Source: Cryomorphaceae bacterium | GTDB taxonomy: Bacteria > Bacteroidota > Bacteroidia > Flavobacteriales_D > Cryomorphaceae | Reading direction: 5' to 3' | Assembly: GCA_003565555.1 (NCBI GenBank) | Contig: PXBH01000079.1 | Coordinates: 1 to 57,527, forward strand | DNA: 57,527 nt | In this document: piece by piece, positions 42,062-51,974 of the stretch | Layout of the letters: each line of letters begins with the position of its first letter | Numbering within the stretch: position 1 is the stretch's first letter | Position numbers and translations under genes: made by a program | Notes under the pieces: model-generated | What the model was told of the DNA's origin: nothing | The model's database searches: none | Seen by the model: only the letters and a program-made list of their open reading frames with translations

Positions 42062-43204
42062 GTGAAATTCGCATCGGTCATAGGCTTGGAGCAGACGAAA
42101 AAGGAGCTCATTCACACCGTGAAAAACGGGCATGTGAGCCATGCCCTGATGTTTTCCGGAGCAGAGGGGGGCGGCAATTTGGCCCTCGCAACGGCCTTTG
42201 CCGGGTATATTCTCTGCGAAAATCCGGGGGAGACCGACCGCTGCGGCGATTGTGCCGCCTGCAGGCAATTGGACAAGCTCAGCCATCCCGACCTGCATTT
42301 TTCCTTTCCTTTCGTCAAATCGACCTCCCCGAAAATCGATACCACCGAGCGCCACCAACGGGATTTTGCGGCAGCCCTCGCGGCCAATCCCTACATGACC
42401 CTCACCGAGTGGGAGCAAAAACTCTCCGGGACGAAGAAGTCTATCATCACCGCTGAGGAGGCCAATGCTATTGTCAAGGCGCTTTCATTGAAGGCTTTCT
42501 CGCGCGGGCACAAGTTCATGATCATTTGGCGCGCCGAAAAGCTCAACAATTCTGCAGCCAATAAACTGCTCAAAACCCTCGAGGAACCCACAGACAAGAC
42601 GATCATTATTCTGGTATGCAGTGCACCTGAGGCCCTGCTTCCCACCATCCTCTCGCGGGTACAAGAGGTGCGTTGCGGGCGCCTCAGCGAGGGAGAGATC
42701 GCCCGTGCACTGGCAGAGCGTGACGGCTTGCCGTGGGAAGAAGCCGAGGCCTTGGCAGCCAGATCCGAGGGAAGCTACGGACGGGCCGCTGCCCTGCTGC
42801 GGGAAGCCGCAGAGCGCAGTGAGCGCCTCGATATGTTTGTGCGCTGGATGCGCCACTGCTTCAAGGTGAATCTTACGGAAATTTTTAAGTTGGGTGATGC
42901 TTTCGCAAAACTTGGCAAAGACGGTCAGCAGCATTTTATAGACTATGCCCTCGATTATATCCGCGGAAGTGTGATGCACGAATTTGCCGGCCGCGACAAG
43001 ACACTTTTTGACAAAAGCGAAGCGGCCTTTGCGGCAAAATTTGCCCCCTACATCACCTCGGGCGACATATCCGAGCTGCACGATGTGCTCAGCGAAGGGC
43101 ATTACCTGATCGAGCGCAATGCCAATGCATCGCTCCTCTTCACCCGGATGAGCATCTCGCTCATTCGGTATTTTGCCGCGCGCAAGGCGGGGCAGAATGC
43201 TTAG
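42062..43204 (+). CDS. holB: DNA polymerase III delta-prime subunit
   Basis: Delta-prime is a clamp-loader subunit. The 380-aa protein is an AAA+ relative: GQEQTK-type start (IGLEQTKKELI), SHALMFSGAEGGGNLALA (P-loop-like but without the usual GKT), a zinc-binding cluster (RCGDCAACRQLDKLSHPDLH), MIIWRAEKLNNSAANKLLKTLEEP and ILSRVQEVRC (SRC-like). The degenerate Walker A is typical for delta-prime, which does not hydrolyse ATP. The GTG at 42062 follows the promoter closely. Confidence 0.93.
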   Translation: MKFASVIGLEQTKKELIHTVKNGHVSHALMFSGAEGGGNLALATAFAGYILCENPGETDRCGDCAACRQLDKLSHPDLHFSFPFVKSTSPKIDTTERHQRDFAAALAANPYMTLTEWEQKLSGTKKSIITAEEANAIVKALSLKAFSRGHKFMIIWRAEKLNNSAANKLLKTLEEPTDKTIIILVCSAPEALLPTILSRVQEVRCGRLSEGEIARALAERDGLPWEEAEALAARSEGSYGRAAALLREAAERSERLDMFVRWMRHCFKVNLTEIFKLGDAFAKLGKDGQQHFIDYALDYIRGSVMHEFAGRDKTLFDKSEAAFAAKFAPYITSGDISELHDVLSEGHYLIERNANASLLFTRMSISLIRYFAARKAGQNA

Positions 43205-43230
43205 TTTTGAACGAATCTTATTTGAGATAA

Positions 43231-44526
43231 ATGGGATGTGAATCATGTACGAAAGGCGGCGGACAGCCCGCGGGATGCCGAAACAACGGCACCTGTGCTT
43301 CCGGCGGCTGCAGCAAACTTGCCGTGTATGACTGGCTCAGCAATATGGAGCTGCCCGGAAATGCCCCTCCTTTCGAATACGTTGAAGTCCGCTTCAAGGG
43401 CACGCGAAAGGAATTTTACCGAAACAGTGACGGCCTTTCCCTGAATCCCGGCGATGCCGTGGTGCTCGATGCCGTAACCGGATATGATGTGGGCATCGTT
43501 TCTGCCGTCGGAGAGCTGGCAAGGTTGCAGGCAGAGCGCTACGATGCATTGAAGAATACGCGTGACATCAAGCGCATACTCAGGAAAGCGGGAAGCGATG
43601 AGCTCGCCCTTTGGCGCGAGGCACGACAGGCCGAAGATCCCACCATGTTTCGCGCCAGGGAGATCGCGGCCATGCTTTCTCTCGATATGAAAATCAGTGA
43701 TGTGGAGTACCGCGGCGACAAAGCTAAGGCCACCTTTTACTACACCGCCGACGGCCGCGTGGATTTCCGCGAGCTGATCAGAAAACTCGCGGAGGTATTT
43801 CGCGTTCGCGTCGAGATGCGACAGATCGGTGCGCGTCAGGAAGCCGGGCGCCTCGGCGGAATCGGTTCCTGCGGCCGGGAGCTCTGCTGTAGTACGTGGC
43901 TCACGGATTTCAGATCGGTGTCTACAAGCGCGGCACGCTACCAGCAGCTCGCCCTCAACACCCAAAAACTGGCCGGGCAGTGCGGAAAGCTCAAATGCTG
44001 CCTGAATTACGAGCTTGATTCCTATCTCGATGCGCTCAAGGGATTCCCCAAAAATGCCAATAAACTCAAGACCAAAAAGGGAACCGCTTTCCACCTGAAA
44101 ACAGATATTTTCAAAGGTCTGATGTGGTTCATTTACGCCGATGATACCGGCGGTTCGCCCATTCCGCTGCCGGCGGATCGGGTCAAAGAAATTTTGGCCA
44201 TGAACGAGGAGGGAAAATATCCCGAAGACCTGAAAGACTTCGCTGAGATTCCGGAGCCCGTGCACGAGGCCTACTCCAATGTGGTGGGGCAGGACAGCCT
44301 CACCCGATTTGACCGAAAGAAGGGACGAAGTAAGCGGAAGAAACGCAAAAAAGGAGGCCAACCCCGCGCCAATGCCGGAAAGGCAGACAACAACGCCGGG
44401 CAACCCCGCGCCAAAGGCGGGAATAAACCGGGCGGGTCAAAGCCGCGCAACAAACGCAGCAGCAAGCCGCGCAAAGGCAGGGGAAAAAACAGCGGAGGCA
44501 ATACTTCGGGCAAAGGCAATGGGTAA
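43231..44526 (+). CDS. ricT: RicT/YaaT-like PSP1-domain protein with basic C-terminal tail
   Basis: The 431-aa protein begins with a Cys-rich segment (GCESCTKGG, GTCASGGCSKL), then the PSP1 domain with RQIGARQEAGRLGGIGSCG, RELCCSTWL and AGQCGKLKCCLNYE. RicT in Bacillus is part of an iron-sulfur-containing Y-complex affecting RNA processing. The conserved cysteines here fit cluster binding. The last ~75 residues are a Lys/Arg/Gly/Asn-rich tail, probably disordered. gldH overlaps its end by eight bases; this ricT-gldH-pbp1A order is familiar from flavobacteria. Confidence 0.9.
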   Translation: MGCESCTKGGGQPAGCRNNGTCASGGCSKLAVYDWLSNMELPGNAPPFEYVEVRFKGTRKEFYRNSDGLSLNPGDAVVLDAVTGYDVGIVSAVGELARLQAERYDALKNTRDIKRILRKAGSDELALWREARQAEDPTMFRAREIAAMLSLDMKISDVEYRGDKAKATFYYTADGRVDFRELIRKLAEVFRVRVEMRQIGARQEAGRLGGIGSCGRELCCSTWLTDFRSVSTSAARYQQLALNTQKLAGQCGKLKCCLNYELDSYLDALKGFPKNANKLKTKKGTAFHLKTDIFKGLMWFIYADDTGGSPIPLPADRVKEILAMNEEGKYPEDLKDFAEIPEPVHEAYSNVVGQDSLTRFDRKKGRSKRKKRKKGGQPRANAGKADNNAGQPRAKGGNKPGGSKPRNKRSSKPRKGRGKNSGGNTSGKGNG

Positions 44527-45016
44527 AGCGCACATATACGGCCTCATCGCATTGGCATCACTCCTGCTCATGAGCTGTGAGGATGAGAGGAGAGTCTTTG
44601 AAGAAAATGTGGAAATCACAAACGCCCGCTGGGCCGTGAAGGACCGCGCCGTGCTCACAGCTGAAATCACCGACACCGTGAGTCAGCACAACTTCCTGGT
44701 CAATGTGAGAAATACCGAGGAGTATCCCTACCGCAACCTCTACCTCTTCCTGAAGACGACTTTTCCCAACGGGAAAACCTCGCGCGATACCATAGGCCTC
44801 TACCTGGCCGATGCCTCGGGACGATGGCTGGGAAGCGGCACGGGCTACTTGAGCAGCGGGCGCTATCCCGTAAATCAAGTGATGTACAATTACAACAAGC
44901 GATTTCCTCTGGCGGGCACCTATACTTTCGAAATCGAGCAGGCCATGCGCACCGACACCCTTGTGGGCATCAGAAATGTGGGCCTGCGCATCGAGAAGAC
45001 GGCCGCTTCAAAATGA
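44519..45016 (+). CDS. gldH: Gliding motility lipoprotein GldH
   Basis: The 165-aa protein has a lipoprotein signal ending LLLMSC and the GldH family body (FEENVEITNARWAVKDRAVL, YPYRNLYLFLKTTFPNGK, DTIGLYLADASGRWLGSG). GldH is required for flavobacterial gliding and is linked to the type IX secretion machinery. The ATG at 44519 is inside the ricT frame; a longer open frame upstream is only the shadow of the ricT tail. pbp1A follows after 69 bases. Confidence 0.9.
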   Translation: MGKAHIYGLIALASLLLMSCEDERRVFEENVEITNARWAVKDRAVLTAEITDTVSQHNFLVNVRNTEEYPYRNLYLFLKTTFPNGKTSRDTIGLYLADASGRWLGSGTGYLSSGRYPVNQVMYNYNKRFPLAGTYTFEIEQAMRTDTLVGIRNVGLRIEKTAASK

Positions 45017-45085
45017 AGATCTCAGCCCGGATTAACAAGGAACGCTTAACTTTCGCGTTTAAAACGGGTACCCACCCTTGCGCAA

Positions 45086-47509
45086 ATGACTACTGAAAAG
45101 GAAAAAAAGAAACCGGCACTTTCAAAAAAAGCGGTCTTTCTGCTCTGGTTGATCGTGATTGCTCCTTTTGCCGTGCTCGGCACTTTGCTTTGGTTGGCCA
45201 ATGAAAGCGAACTCCCCGATACCGTGGCACTCGCCAACCCGAAAACCAATTTGGCCACAGAGGTTTTCTCTGCCGACGGCGAGGTATTGGGCAGGTTTTA
45301 CCTCGAAAACCGCACAAACGTGAACTTTGAGCAGCTCTCTCCGTACCTCGTTGATGCATTGGTGGCTACGGAAGATGAACGGTTTTATTCGCATTCGGGC
45401 ATCGACCTTCGGGGTACCCTGCGCGCGGGTGTTTTCCTCGGCAAGCGCGGAGGCGCAAGCACCATCACCCAGCAGCTTTCGAAAATGCTCTTCACCGAAA
45501 AGCCGGGGAGCGGGATTCAACGTGTTTTTCAGAAATTTCAAGAGTGGATCATCGCTGTCAGACTTGAGCGACAATACACCAAAGACGAAATCATTACGCT
45601 CTACCTCAACAAGTTTAATTGGATCAACAATGCGGTGGGCGTGAAGTCGGCGGCCAATGTGTACTTCAGCACCACACCGGATTCCCTGAAAATCGAGGAA
45701 GCCGCCATGCTCGTGGGCATGGCCAAAGGCCCGGACCTGTACAATCCCGTGAGGCGGCCCGAAGCCGCGCTTGAACGAAGGAATACCGTGCTCTCACAAA
45801 TGGTGCGCAACGGATTTCTCACCCGTTCGGACTACGATTCGCTCGCGGCACTCCCGCTCGAATTGCACTTTCGATCGGTGGACCACAAAGAAGGATTGGC
45901 ACCCTACTTCCGTGAGGTGCTCCGCGCTGAGCTCAAGCAAAAGTTTGCCGAAAAAGACCCCGCGGGGAATTACATTTACCGAAAGGCAGACGGGTCTCCT
46001 TACAACATTCACCGCGACGGCTTGCGCATCTTTACCACGATTGATTCACGCCTTCAGCAGTACGCCGAAGATGCCGTGGCGAGCCATCTGGGCGGGGAGC
46101 TGCAGGAACAGTTTTTTAACGATGTGGGCAAATACCGCAATCCGCCCTTTTCGAACAGCCTCACAACCGATGAAATCCGCGGTATCAAAACAGCGGCTAT
46201 GCGCCGTACTCCCCGCTACCGGTTTATGACGGGCAGGGAGTGTCCGAACTGCCACAGACGAGTAAACATAACGCGCGAGCGTGAAGACGAAACAGACTTT
46301 TTTCAATGCAACTCCGAGGATTGCCTCGAGCGCTGGCACGCCACAGCCAAAGACAGCGTGGAGTACATCTTTAACAACATCGAAGTGCCGATGAAGATAT
46401 TCACTTGGCAGGGTGAACGAGATACGGTGCTCACCCCGATGGACAGCATCTTATACTACAAAAGCATTTTGCGCGCCGGCCTGGTGAGCATCGATCCCGC
46501 AACGGGTTTTGTGAAAGCCTGGGTGGGGGGTAATAACTACAAGTACTTCAAGTACGACCATGTAAAGCAGGGCAAACGACAGGTGGGCAGTACCTTCAAG
46601 CCATTCGTCTACGCCACGGCCATCCGGGAAGGCTACTCTCCCTGCTATGAAGTGCCGAAGGTGCCCACGACTTTCCGGAAAGGTACATTTAACCTGCTGG
46701 AAGACTATACCCCGCACGACCCTGACCGCGATTACGGATACATGGTTTCCCTGAAATGGGGCCTGGCAAACTCGGTGAATACCGTGACGGCATGGGTGAT
46801 GAAGCAATTCGGCCCCGAGGCGGTCATTAAGCTGGCCCGCGATCTGGGCATAGAAAGCCCCATGGAACCCGTGGTCTCTCAATGCTTCGGTGTGGCTGAC
46901 CTCTCCCTGCTGGAAATAACCTCGGCCAATGCGACTTTTGCCAATATGGGCGTGCACATCAAGCCCGTGTACGTAACCCGTATCGAAGACAAAAACGGGA
47001 ACCCCATCTACCAAATGCAGCCCGAGACCAACGAGGCCATGGATGAGCGCACCGCTTACACCATGCTCAGCCTTATGCAGGGCACCGTGGATGCGGTGTA
47101 TAACAAGCATAAAGGTAAGGCCACCGGCACCGCTATGCGATTGCGCTTCGATCTGCCCACCCGCGGTTACGACGGATTTGACCGCAGCATCAAGATAGCG
47201 GGCAAAACGGGTACCACCCAAAACCAATCTGACGGCTGGTTCATGGGCCTCACCCCCGATTTGGTCACAGGTGTGTGGGTGGGAGCGGAAGACCGAAGTG
47301 TGCACTTTCGCACCTTGACACTCGGAATGGGTACCAATATGGCACTTCCCATCTGGGGATATTACATGAAAGCGGCCTATGCCGACCCCAACCTCAATAT
47401 TTCTCAGGGAGATTTTGAGCGTCCGGAAGGCATTACCGTTGAGTTGGATTGCGATGCTTACGAGCGGTCCCAAAACATATTTGATACGGGAGATGAAATC
47501 TCCTGGTAA
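45086..47509 (+). CDS. Penicillin-binding protein 1A with an inserted Cys4 motif
   Basis: This bifunctional peptidoglycan synthase has 807 residues: an N-terminal membrane helix (about 12-34), a GT51 glycosyltransferase domain (EDERFYSHSGIDLRG, GASTITQQLSKML) and a transpeptidase domain with active Ser502 (STFKPF), SVNTV and KTGTTQNQSDGWFMG. Between the domains lies an insertion with C386, C389, C408 and C413 (CPNC, CNSEDC) that looks like a zinc-ribbon or disulfide pair. I do not recall it in typical homologues. It is third in the ricT-gldH-pbp1A set. Confidence 0.94.
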   Translation: MTTEKEKKKPALSKKAVFLLWLIVIAPFAVLGTLLWLANESELPDTVALANPKTNLATEVFSADGEVLGRFYLENRTNVNFEQLSPYLVDALVATEDERFYSHSGIDLRGTLRAGVFLGKRGGASTITQQLSKMLFTEKPGSGIQRVFQKFQEWIIAVRLERQYTKDEIITLYLNKFNWINNAVGVKSAANVYFSTTPDSLKIEEAAMLVGMAKGPDLYNPVRRPEAALERRNTVLSQMVRNGFLTRSDYDSLAALPLELHFRSVDHKEGLAPYFREVLRAELKQKFAEKDPAGNYIYRKADGSPYNIHRDGLRIFTTIDSRLQQYAEDAVASHLGGELQEQFFNDVGKYRNPPFSNSLTTDEIRGIKTAAMRRTPRYRFMTGRECPNCHRRVNITREREDETDFFQCNSEDCLERWHATAKDSVEYIFNNIEVPMKIFTWQGERDTVLTPMDSILYYKSILRAGLVSIDPATGFVKAWVGGNNYKYFKYDHVKQGKRQVGSTFKPFVYATAIREGYSPCYEVPKVPTTFRKGTFNLLEDYTPHDPDRDYGYMVSLKWGLANSVNTVTAWVMKQFGPEAVIKLARDLGIESPMEPVVSQCFGVADLSLLEITSANATFANMGVHIKPVYVTRIEDKNGNPIYQMQPETNEAMDERTAYTMLSLMQGTVDAVYNKHKGKATGTAMRLRFDLPTRGYDGFDRSIKIAGKTGTTQNQSDGWFMGLTPDLVTGVWVGAEDRSVHFRTLTLGMGTNMALPIWGYYMKAAYADPNLNISQGDFERPEGITVELDCDAYERSQNIFDTGDEISW

Positions 47510-47530
47510 CCCTGAAAAACCTACAGAACG

Positions 47531-48229
47531 ATGAACAAATCAGTAGCGGGCCCCAAAGAAGCCCTGAAAGGAATTACCTCGGGAATGACCTTGATGCTCG
47601 GCGGGTTCGGCCTTTGCGGAATTCCGGAAGCGTGTATTAAAGCCCTTTCGGAAAGCAATGTCACGGACCTTACCTGCATCTCCAACAACGCCGGCGTGGA
47701 CGATTTCGGTCTGGGACTACTCCTGAAAAAGAAGCAGATCAGGAAAATGATCTCTTCTTACGTGGGCGAAAACAAAGAATTCGAACGGCAAATGCTCAGC
47801 GGAGAGCTCGAAGTGGAACTCATCCCACAGGGCACCCTTGCGGAGCGGTGCCGTGCCACCGGAGCCGGAATCCCCGCTTTTTTCACCCCTGCCGGATACG
47901 GCACCGAAGTGGCTGAAGGCAAAGAGGTTCGCGAATTCGGAGGGAAAATGTACGTGATGGAGCGCGCTTTTGAAGCGGATTTTGCGATCGTCAAGGCTTG
48001 GAAAGGCGATACGGAGGGCAACCTCATCTACAAGGCCACCGCCCGAAACTTCAATCCGATGATGGCCGCCGCGGGGAAAATAACCGCGGCCGAAGTCGAA
48101 GAACTGGTGCCCGCCGGAGAGCTGGACCCCAACGCGATTCACACACCCGGAATCTTCGTGCAAAGAATTTTTCAGGGAGAGAATTACGAGAAGCGCATCG
48201 AGCAGCGCACGGTAAGACCGCGGGCGTGA
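47531..48229 (+). CDS. scoA: 3-oxoacid CoA-transferase subunit A
   Basis: This is the A subunit of a succinyl-CoA:3-ketoacid (or related) CoA-transferase, which moves CoA between acyl groups in ketone body or short-chain acid use. The 232-aa protein has the CoA-binding glycine-rich [16 protein letters not shown] and [15 protein letters not shown], and ends with [21 protein letters not shown]. The B subunit lies 3 kb away at 51315, unusually separated. The stop codon overlaps the GTG of cotH. Confidence 0.95.
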   Translation: MNKSVAGPKEALKGITSGMTLMLGGFGLCGIPEACIKALSESNVTDLTCISNNAGVDDFGLGLLLKKKQIRKMISSYVGENKEFERQMLSGELEVELIPQGTLAERCRATGAGIPAFFTPAGYGTEVAEGKEVREFGGKMYVMERAFEADFAIVKAWKGDTEGNLIYKATARNFNPMMAAAGKITAAEVEELVPAGELDPNAIHTPGIFVQRIFQGENYEKRIEQRTVRPRA

Positions 48230-49398
48230 AATGCGCACCTTACATCCTGCTTCTCGCGGCAACGGCCGCGGGGTGTGCCGAAGTCGGTGAAGAGCGGGAA
48301 CAACCGCTTGCCGAAATTCGCATCTCCGCCGATACCGTGGTATTTGATGTCAAAAACACGGCAGAATTGCGCGTCGCGGACAGGGGTGAAGAGGTGACCC
48401 TTCACGGGAAAACATCCTATCGGGGCGGCAGTTCGCGGAAATACGAGAAGCGACAGTACAGCCTGAAGCTCGACGAAGTATACCCCCTTGCGGGCCTTCC
48501 CGAAGCCAAGGCATTTGTGCTCAACGCCTCCTACATCGACAAGACCCTGATGCGCCATCGGTTGAATTACGACCTCTTTCGGGCCATGCACCCGAAAAAT
48601 GTCGCGCCCGAGTGCGCCTATGCCCACCTGTGGGAAAATGAAGATTACCGCGGCATCTACGTCATCATGCAGCGCATCAATGCAGGGTTGCTCGGATTGA
48701 AAGGCAAAGAAGGCGCCGCGCTCTGGAAAGAACCCATGCTGCTGTACGAACCCGAGGTGTATGAAGAACTTCCCGATCACCGTTACGGGCAGAAGTACCC
48801 CGATCCGAAGAAGGCAGCGCTCGACGGTTTTCTCGATGAAACCCGCGATTTTCTCTTTAACGCCGACGATTCCGTATTTGCCGCGGAGGCCTTTCAACGC
48901 TTCGACCGCCGCAACTTGATTGATTGGCAGCTCCTCTTGCTTTTCAGCAACAACAGTGACGGGCAACGCAAGAATTTTTACCTCTTTCGCCCTGAGCGGG
49001 ATGCCCCGCTCCGCGTCGCCGTGTGGGATTGCGACCACTCTTTCGGGCGCGACGGCGACGGCGAGTACAACATGGCTGACAGGCCGATTGAGGAGGAACG
49101 AATCATCCTCTTCAGACGGCTCAACGCCCTGAATCCCCAGGGTTTTCGCGAGGAGATGAGTGAGCGGTACGCAGCACTTCGGCGGCAAGGGCTTTTCAGC
49201 TCCGAAGGCATCCGAAAGATGACCGAAGGATATGAAGCTGAACTGCGACCGCACATAGACCGCAACGTAAGGCGATGGCCGCACGATGCCGAGTGGTACT
49301 ACGACGATGCCGATTTTGACCGCGAAATTGAAATTATCCGCCAATATGTTGACGTTCGACTCCCGGCGCTCGATGAACGCTTCGGATATATTCGGTAA
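48226..49398 (+). CDS. CotH kinase family lipoprotein
   Basis: The 390-aa protein begins with a lipoprotein-like signal ([14 protein letters not shown]) from a GTG that overlaps the scoA stop (GTGA). The body is CotH-like: [51 protein letters not shown], and the catalytic-type [16 protein letters not shown]. CotH proteins in Bacillus are secretory protein kinases for spore coat proteins; in Bacteroidota the target is unknown. It sits between the two CoA-transferase subunit genes. Confidence 0.85.
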   Translation: MKCAPYILLLAATAAGCAEVGEEREQPLAEIRISADTVVFDVKNTAELRVADRGEEVTLHGKTSYRGGSSRKYEKRQYSLKLDEVYPLAGLPEAKAFVLNASYIDKTLMRHRLNYDLFRAMHPKNVAPECAYAHLWENEDYRGIYVIMQRINAGLLGLKGKEGAALWKEPMLLYEPEVYEELPDHRYGQKYPDPKKAALDGFLDETRDFLFNADDSVFAAEAFQRFDRRNLIDWQLLLLFSNNSDGQRKNFYLFRPERDAPLRVAVWDCDHSFGRDGDGEYNMADRPIEEERIILFRRLNALNPQGFREEMSERYAALRRQGLFSSEGIRKMTEGYEAELRPHIDRNVRRWPHDAEWYYDDADFDREIEIIRQYVDVRLPALDERFGYIR

Positions 49399-49458
49399 GC
49401 CGAACCCGGCCGTGAACTCCGCGGGGGTTGTTTCTTGTTTCGAAAACCCGGGCGGGCC

Positions 49459-51237
49459 GTGAACAGCCTGAAACGTCTTCATATTTACATCGCGATCTCA
49501 GCAGCCATATTCGCCTATGCGGGTGTGCGGTCTTACACTGTGCCGGTGAGCCATGACGAGGCGGTGACCTTCTTCCTCTACGTACAAACGGGCACATTCT
49601 TGCCGCACAACATGATTTGGGATGCCAATAACCACATCCTCAATTCTGCCCTGATGTATCCCCTTTGGAAAATCTTCGGAGCGAACATTTTTTTCCTTCG
49701 GCTTCCCAATCTCGCTGCCTTCCCGGTTTACGCTTTTTTCGTTTACGGCTTGCTTCGGGAATTGCGCCTGACCTCGGTATTCGTCACGGGAGCCGCGGCA
49801 TTGCTCTCCGCGCCTTTCCTCATCGATTTCTTTGCGCAGGCCCGCGGTTACGGCATGAGCATGGCCGCTTTTGCCGGAGCCCTGTACTTCATGTCGCGGT
49901 ATTTTTCCGGAAGGCAGCCGAGGCAACAGTGGCCTGTATGGCTTTGCTTTTGGATTACGCTGACGGCAAATATGAGCATGGTGAACAGCTACCTCATTGC
50001 CCTCGGCCTGACGGGGCTGATGATGGTGCGCCTTTTTCGCGGAGACGAATTGAAAAAACACCTTCTGCCTTACTTTATCGCGGGGGTTCTGCCCTTCGGC
50101 GCTTTTGCCGCTTATGCCGCGAAAATGCGTGCCGGCGGTTTGCTGTACTACGGAGAGCGGGACGGATTTATTGAGGTGACGGTGCGAACCCTGAACAGGT
50201 ACGTTTTCTATGCAGACCACATCGGTTTGGCCCGAGTCGTTGCGGCGATCGGCCTCGTTTTCGGCGGGTATCAGCTCTTGCTTTGGGTGCGACGAAAACT
50301 CGATGCGCCGGGCGCGGGCGTCCTGTCAGCCGTCTTTCTGCTCGGCAATGCGGTCGGGGCGGTACTGCTTTGTCATCTTTTGGAGGTCAATTACCCCGAA
50401 GACAGAACAGCACTTTATTTTGTTCCCCTGTATATTCTTGCGGCCGCATTCTTTTTTGATGACCTGTCGGGCAAGGTGCCCCGCATGAAATACGCTGCCC
50501 TTTCCTTGTCGGTGTTTCCCGCTCTGACCGTCGCCGGAACCAATATCGGCTACACGCGGCTGTGGAAGGACTTGCATCTGCACCCGGGACTGTATGATTT
50601 TGTCGCCGAACGGCATCCCCGCGGGGAGGTCTCCGTAGAAAGCTATTTTCTCACGGCGAGCAGTTGGGCCTTTCGTTCTGCAGACCTCGAAACCCCGCTT
50701 CCGCCCGTTCAGTCCGCCCGCCACGCGCGGGGCCGTGCTGACTATGCCGTTTGTCACGAATTCAGGTGCGATCCCTATGCCGCGACGCATGATACGGTGT
50801 ACAAGGATCCCCGAAACGAGACCTACCTGATGGCGCGGCGCACCCCGACGGAGTGGAAGGTATTGAAGGTGTCAGATACACTTCCCTCTTTCAAAGGCAA
50901 GGCGGAGCGGTTCGACTTTTTCGTTTCGGAGGACGCGGAAATATTGGGTCGCCTCGGGGCGGTGGACATCACCTTGCGGGCAAAATCCGAATCCGCCCCA
51001 CTCCTCTGCGATATCGTGATCACGGCAGCCGATGAAAAGGGCAAAATGACCCTCTATGACTTCACCTCCCTCAATCGGATACGGGATGCGTGGCGGGGAG
51101 ATACCCTGTCGCTCAAGCGAATGGTACATTTGCCGGAAGGCAGCACCAAATTGGTGTGCTACGTCCGAAACCTGCGCAAGGCCGAGGTAAGTATAGATTT
51201 TGACCGGATCATTTTGCGCAAAGCCGGCGCGGAGTAG
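49459..51237 (+). CDS. Multi-pass membrane protein, GT-C (PMT/ArnT-like) glycosyltransferase candidate
   Basis: The 592-aa protein has roughly ten membrane helices in its first ~390 residues and a soluble C-terminal ~200 residues. After the first helix comes SHDEAVTFF, resembling the acidic loop of GT-C lipid-linked sugar transferases such as PMT/ArnT. Also seen are FFAQARGYGMSM and NYPEDRTALYFVPLYILAA. This points to transfer of a polyprenyl-linked sugar onto an extracytoplasmic acceptor. The GTG at 49459 gives a good N-terminus; a TTG at 49435 is possible. It lies between cotH and scoB. Confidence 0.75.
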   Translation: MNSLKRLHIYIAISAAIFAYAGVRSYTVPVSHDEAVTFFLYVQTGTFLPHNMIWDANNHILNSALMYPLWKIFGANIFFLRLPNLAAFPVYAFFVYGLLRELRLTSVFVTGAAALLSAPFLIDFFAQARGYGMSMAAFAGALYFMSRYFSGRQPRQQWPVWLCFWITLTANMSMVNSYLIALGLTGLMMVRLFRGDELKKHLLPYFIAGVLPFGAFAAYAAKMRAGGLLYYGERDGFIEVTVRTLNRYVFYADHIGLARVVAAIGLVFGGYQLLLWVRRKLDAPGAGVLSAVFLLGNAVGAVLLCHLLEVNYPEDRTALYFVPLYILAAAFFFDDLSGKVPRMKYAALSLSVFPALTVAGTNIGYTRLWKDLHLHPGLYDFVAERHPRGEVSVESYFLTASSWAFRSADLETPLPPVQSARHARGRADYAVCHEFRCDPYAATHDTVYKDPRNETYLMARRTPTEWKVLKVSDTLPSFKGKAERFDFFVSEDAEILGRLGAVDITLRAKSESAPLLCDIVITAADEKGKMTLYDFTSLNRIRDAWRGDTLSLKRMVHLPEGSTKLVCYVRNLRKAEVSIDFDRIILRKAGAE

Positions 51238-51314
51238 CGAGGGGCGATCGATCGAAAGGTCGAGGATACGCCCTTGCGCATATTTTGTACTTTCACGGCT
51301 CCAACAAAATCGAT

Positions 51315-51974
51315 ATGGCACTGGACAAAGAAGGCATTGCAAAGCGCATTGCGAAAGAACTTCAAGACGGATTCTATGTAAACCTCGGCATCGGCATACC
51401 GACCCTGGTGGCGAATTACGTGCCCGAGGGCATTTCCGTAGAGTTTCAATCCGAGAACGGGGTGCTCGGCATGGGCCCCTTTCCCTACGAGGGGGAAGAG
51501 GATGCCGACCTGATCAACGCCGGGAAGCAGACCATTACGGTCAAAGACGGCGCATCGTTTTTTGATTCCGCAACCAGCTTTGCCATGATCCGCGGCCGCC
51601 ACGTGCAGCTCACGGTGCTCGGGGCCATGGAGGTTTCCGAAAACGGGGATATTGCCAACTGGAAAATTCCGGGATTGATGGTCAAAGGAATGGGGGGTGC
51701 CATGGATTTGGTCGCCTCCGCTGAGAACATCATCGTAGCCATGACGCACACCAACAAAAAAGGAGAGAGTAAGCTCCTGCCCGAATGCAAGCTTCCCCTC
51801 ACAGGGGTGGGATGTGTGAAGCGTATCGTCACCGATCTCGCCGTACTCGACATTGCGCCCGAGGGTGGATTTGTACTTCGCGAACTCGCTCCGGGCGTCA
51901 CTGTCGATGAGGTCAAAGAAAAAACCGCGGGCAAGCTCATCATTCCCGATGAGGTGGAAGAGGTGCGGGTCTGA
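51315..51974 (+). CDS. scoB: 3-oxoacid CoA-transferase subunit B
   Basis: The 219-aa B subunit carries the catalytic Glu in FQSENGVLGMGPFP, the N-terminal RIAKELQDGFYVNLGIGIPTL and ATSFAMIRGRHVQLTVLGAMEV. It completes the enzyme with scoA 3.1 kb upstream. The ATG at 51315 is preferred over an upstream in-frame ATG at 51285. About 77 bases separate it from the membrane protein gene, so an own promoter is possible but no exact -7 match is seen. Confidence 0.95.
   Translation: MALDKEGIAKRIAKELQDGFYVNLGIGIPTLVANYVPEGISVEFQSENGVLGMGPFPYEGEEDADLINAGKQTITVKDGASFFDSATSFAMIRGRHVQLTVLGAMEVSENGDIANWKIPGLMVKGMGGAMDLVASAENIIVAMTHTNKKGESKLLPECKLPLTGVGCVKRIVTDLAVLDIAPEGGFVLRELAPGVTVDEVKEKTAGKLIIPDEVEEVRV

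Noticed and set aside
43243-44403. 386-codon open frame antisense to ricT
   Set aside because: It mirrors the codon structure of a well-supported gene, has no recognised domain, and also overlaps neighbouring regions. Long antisense frames are common at this GC content; similar ones opposite cotH, pbp1A, aconitase and rnr were rejected for the same reason.
51285-51300. Promoter for scoB around CATATTTTGTACTTTC
   Set aside because: No 8-mer here fits TAnnTTTG with fewer than two mismatches in a convincing position.
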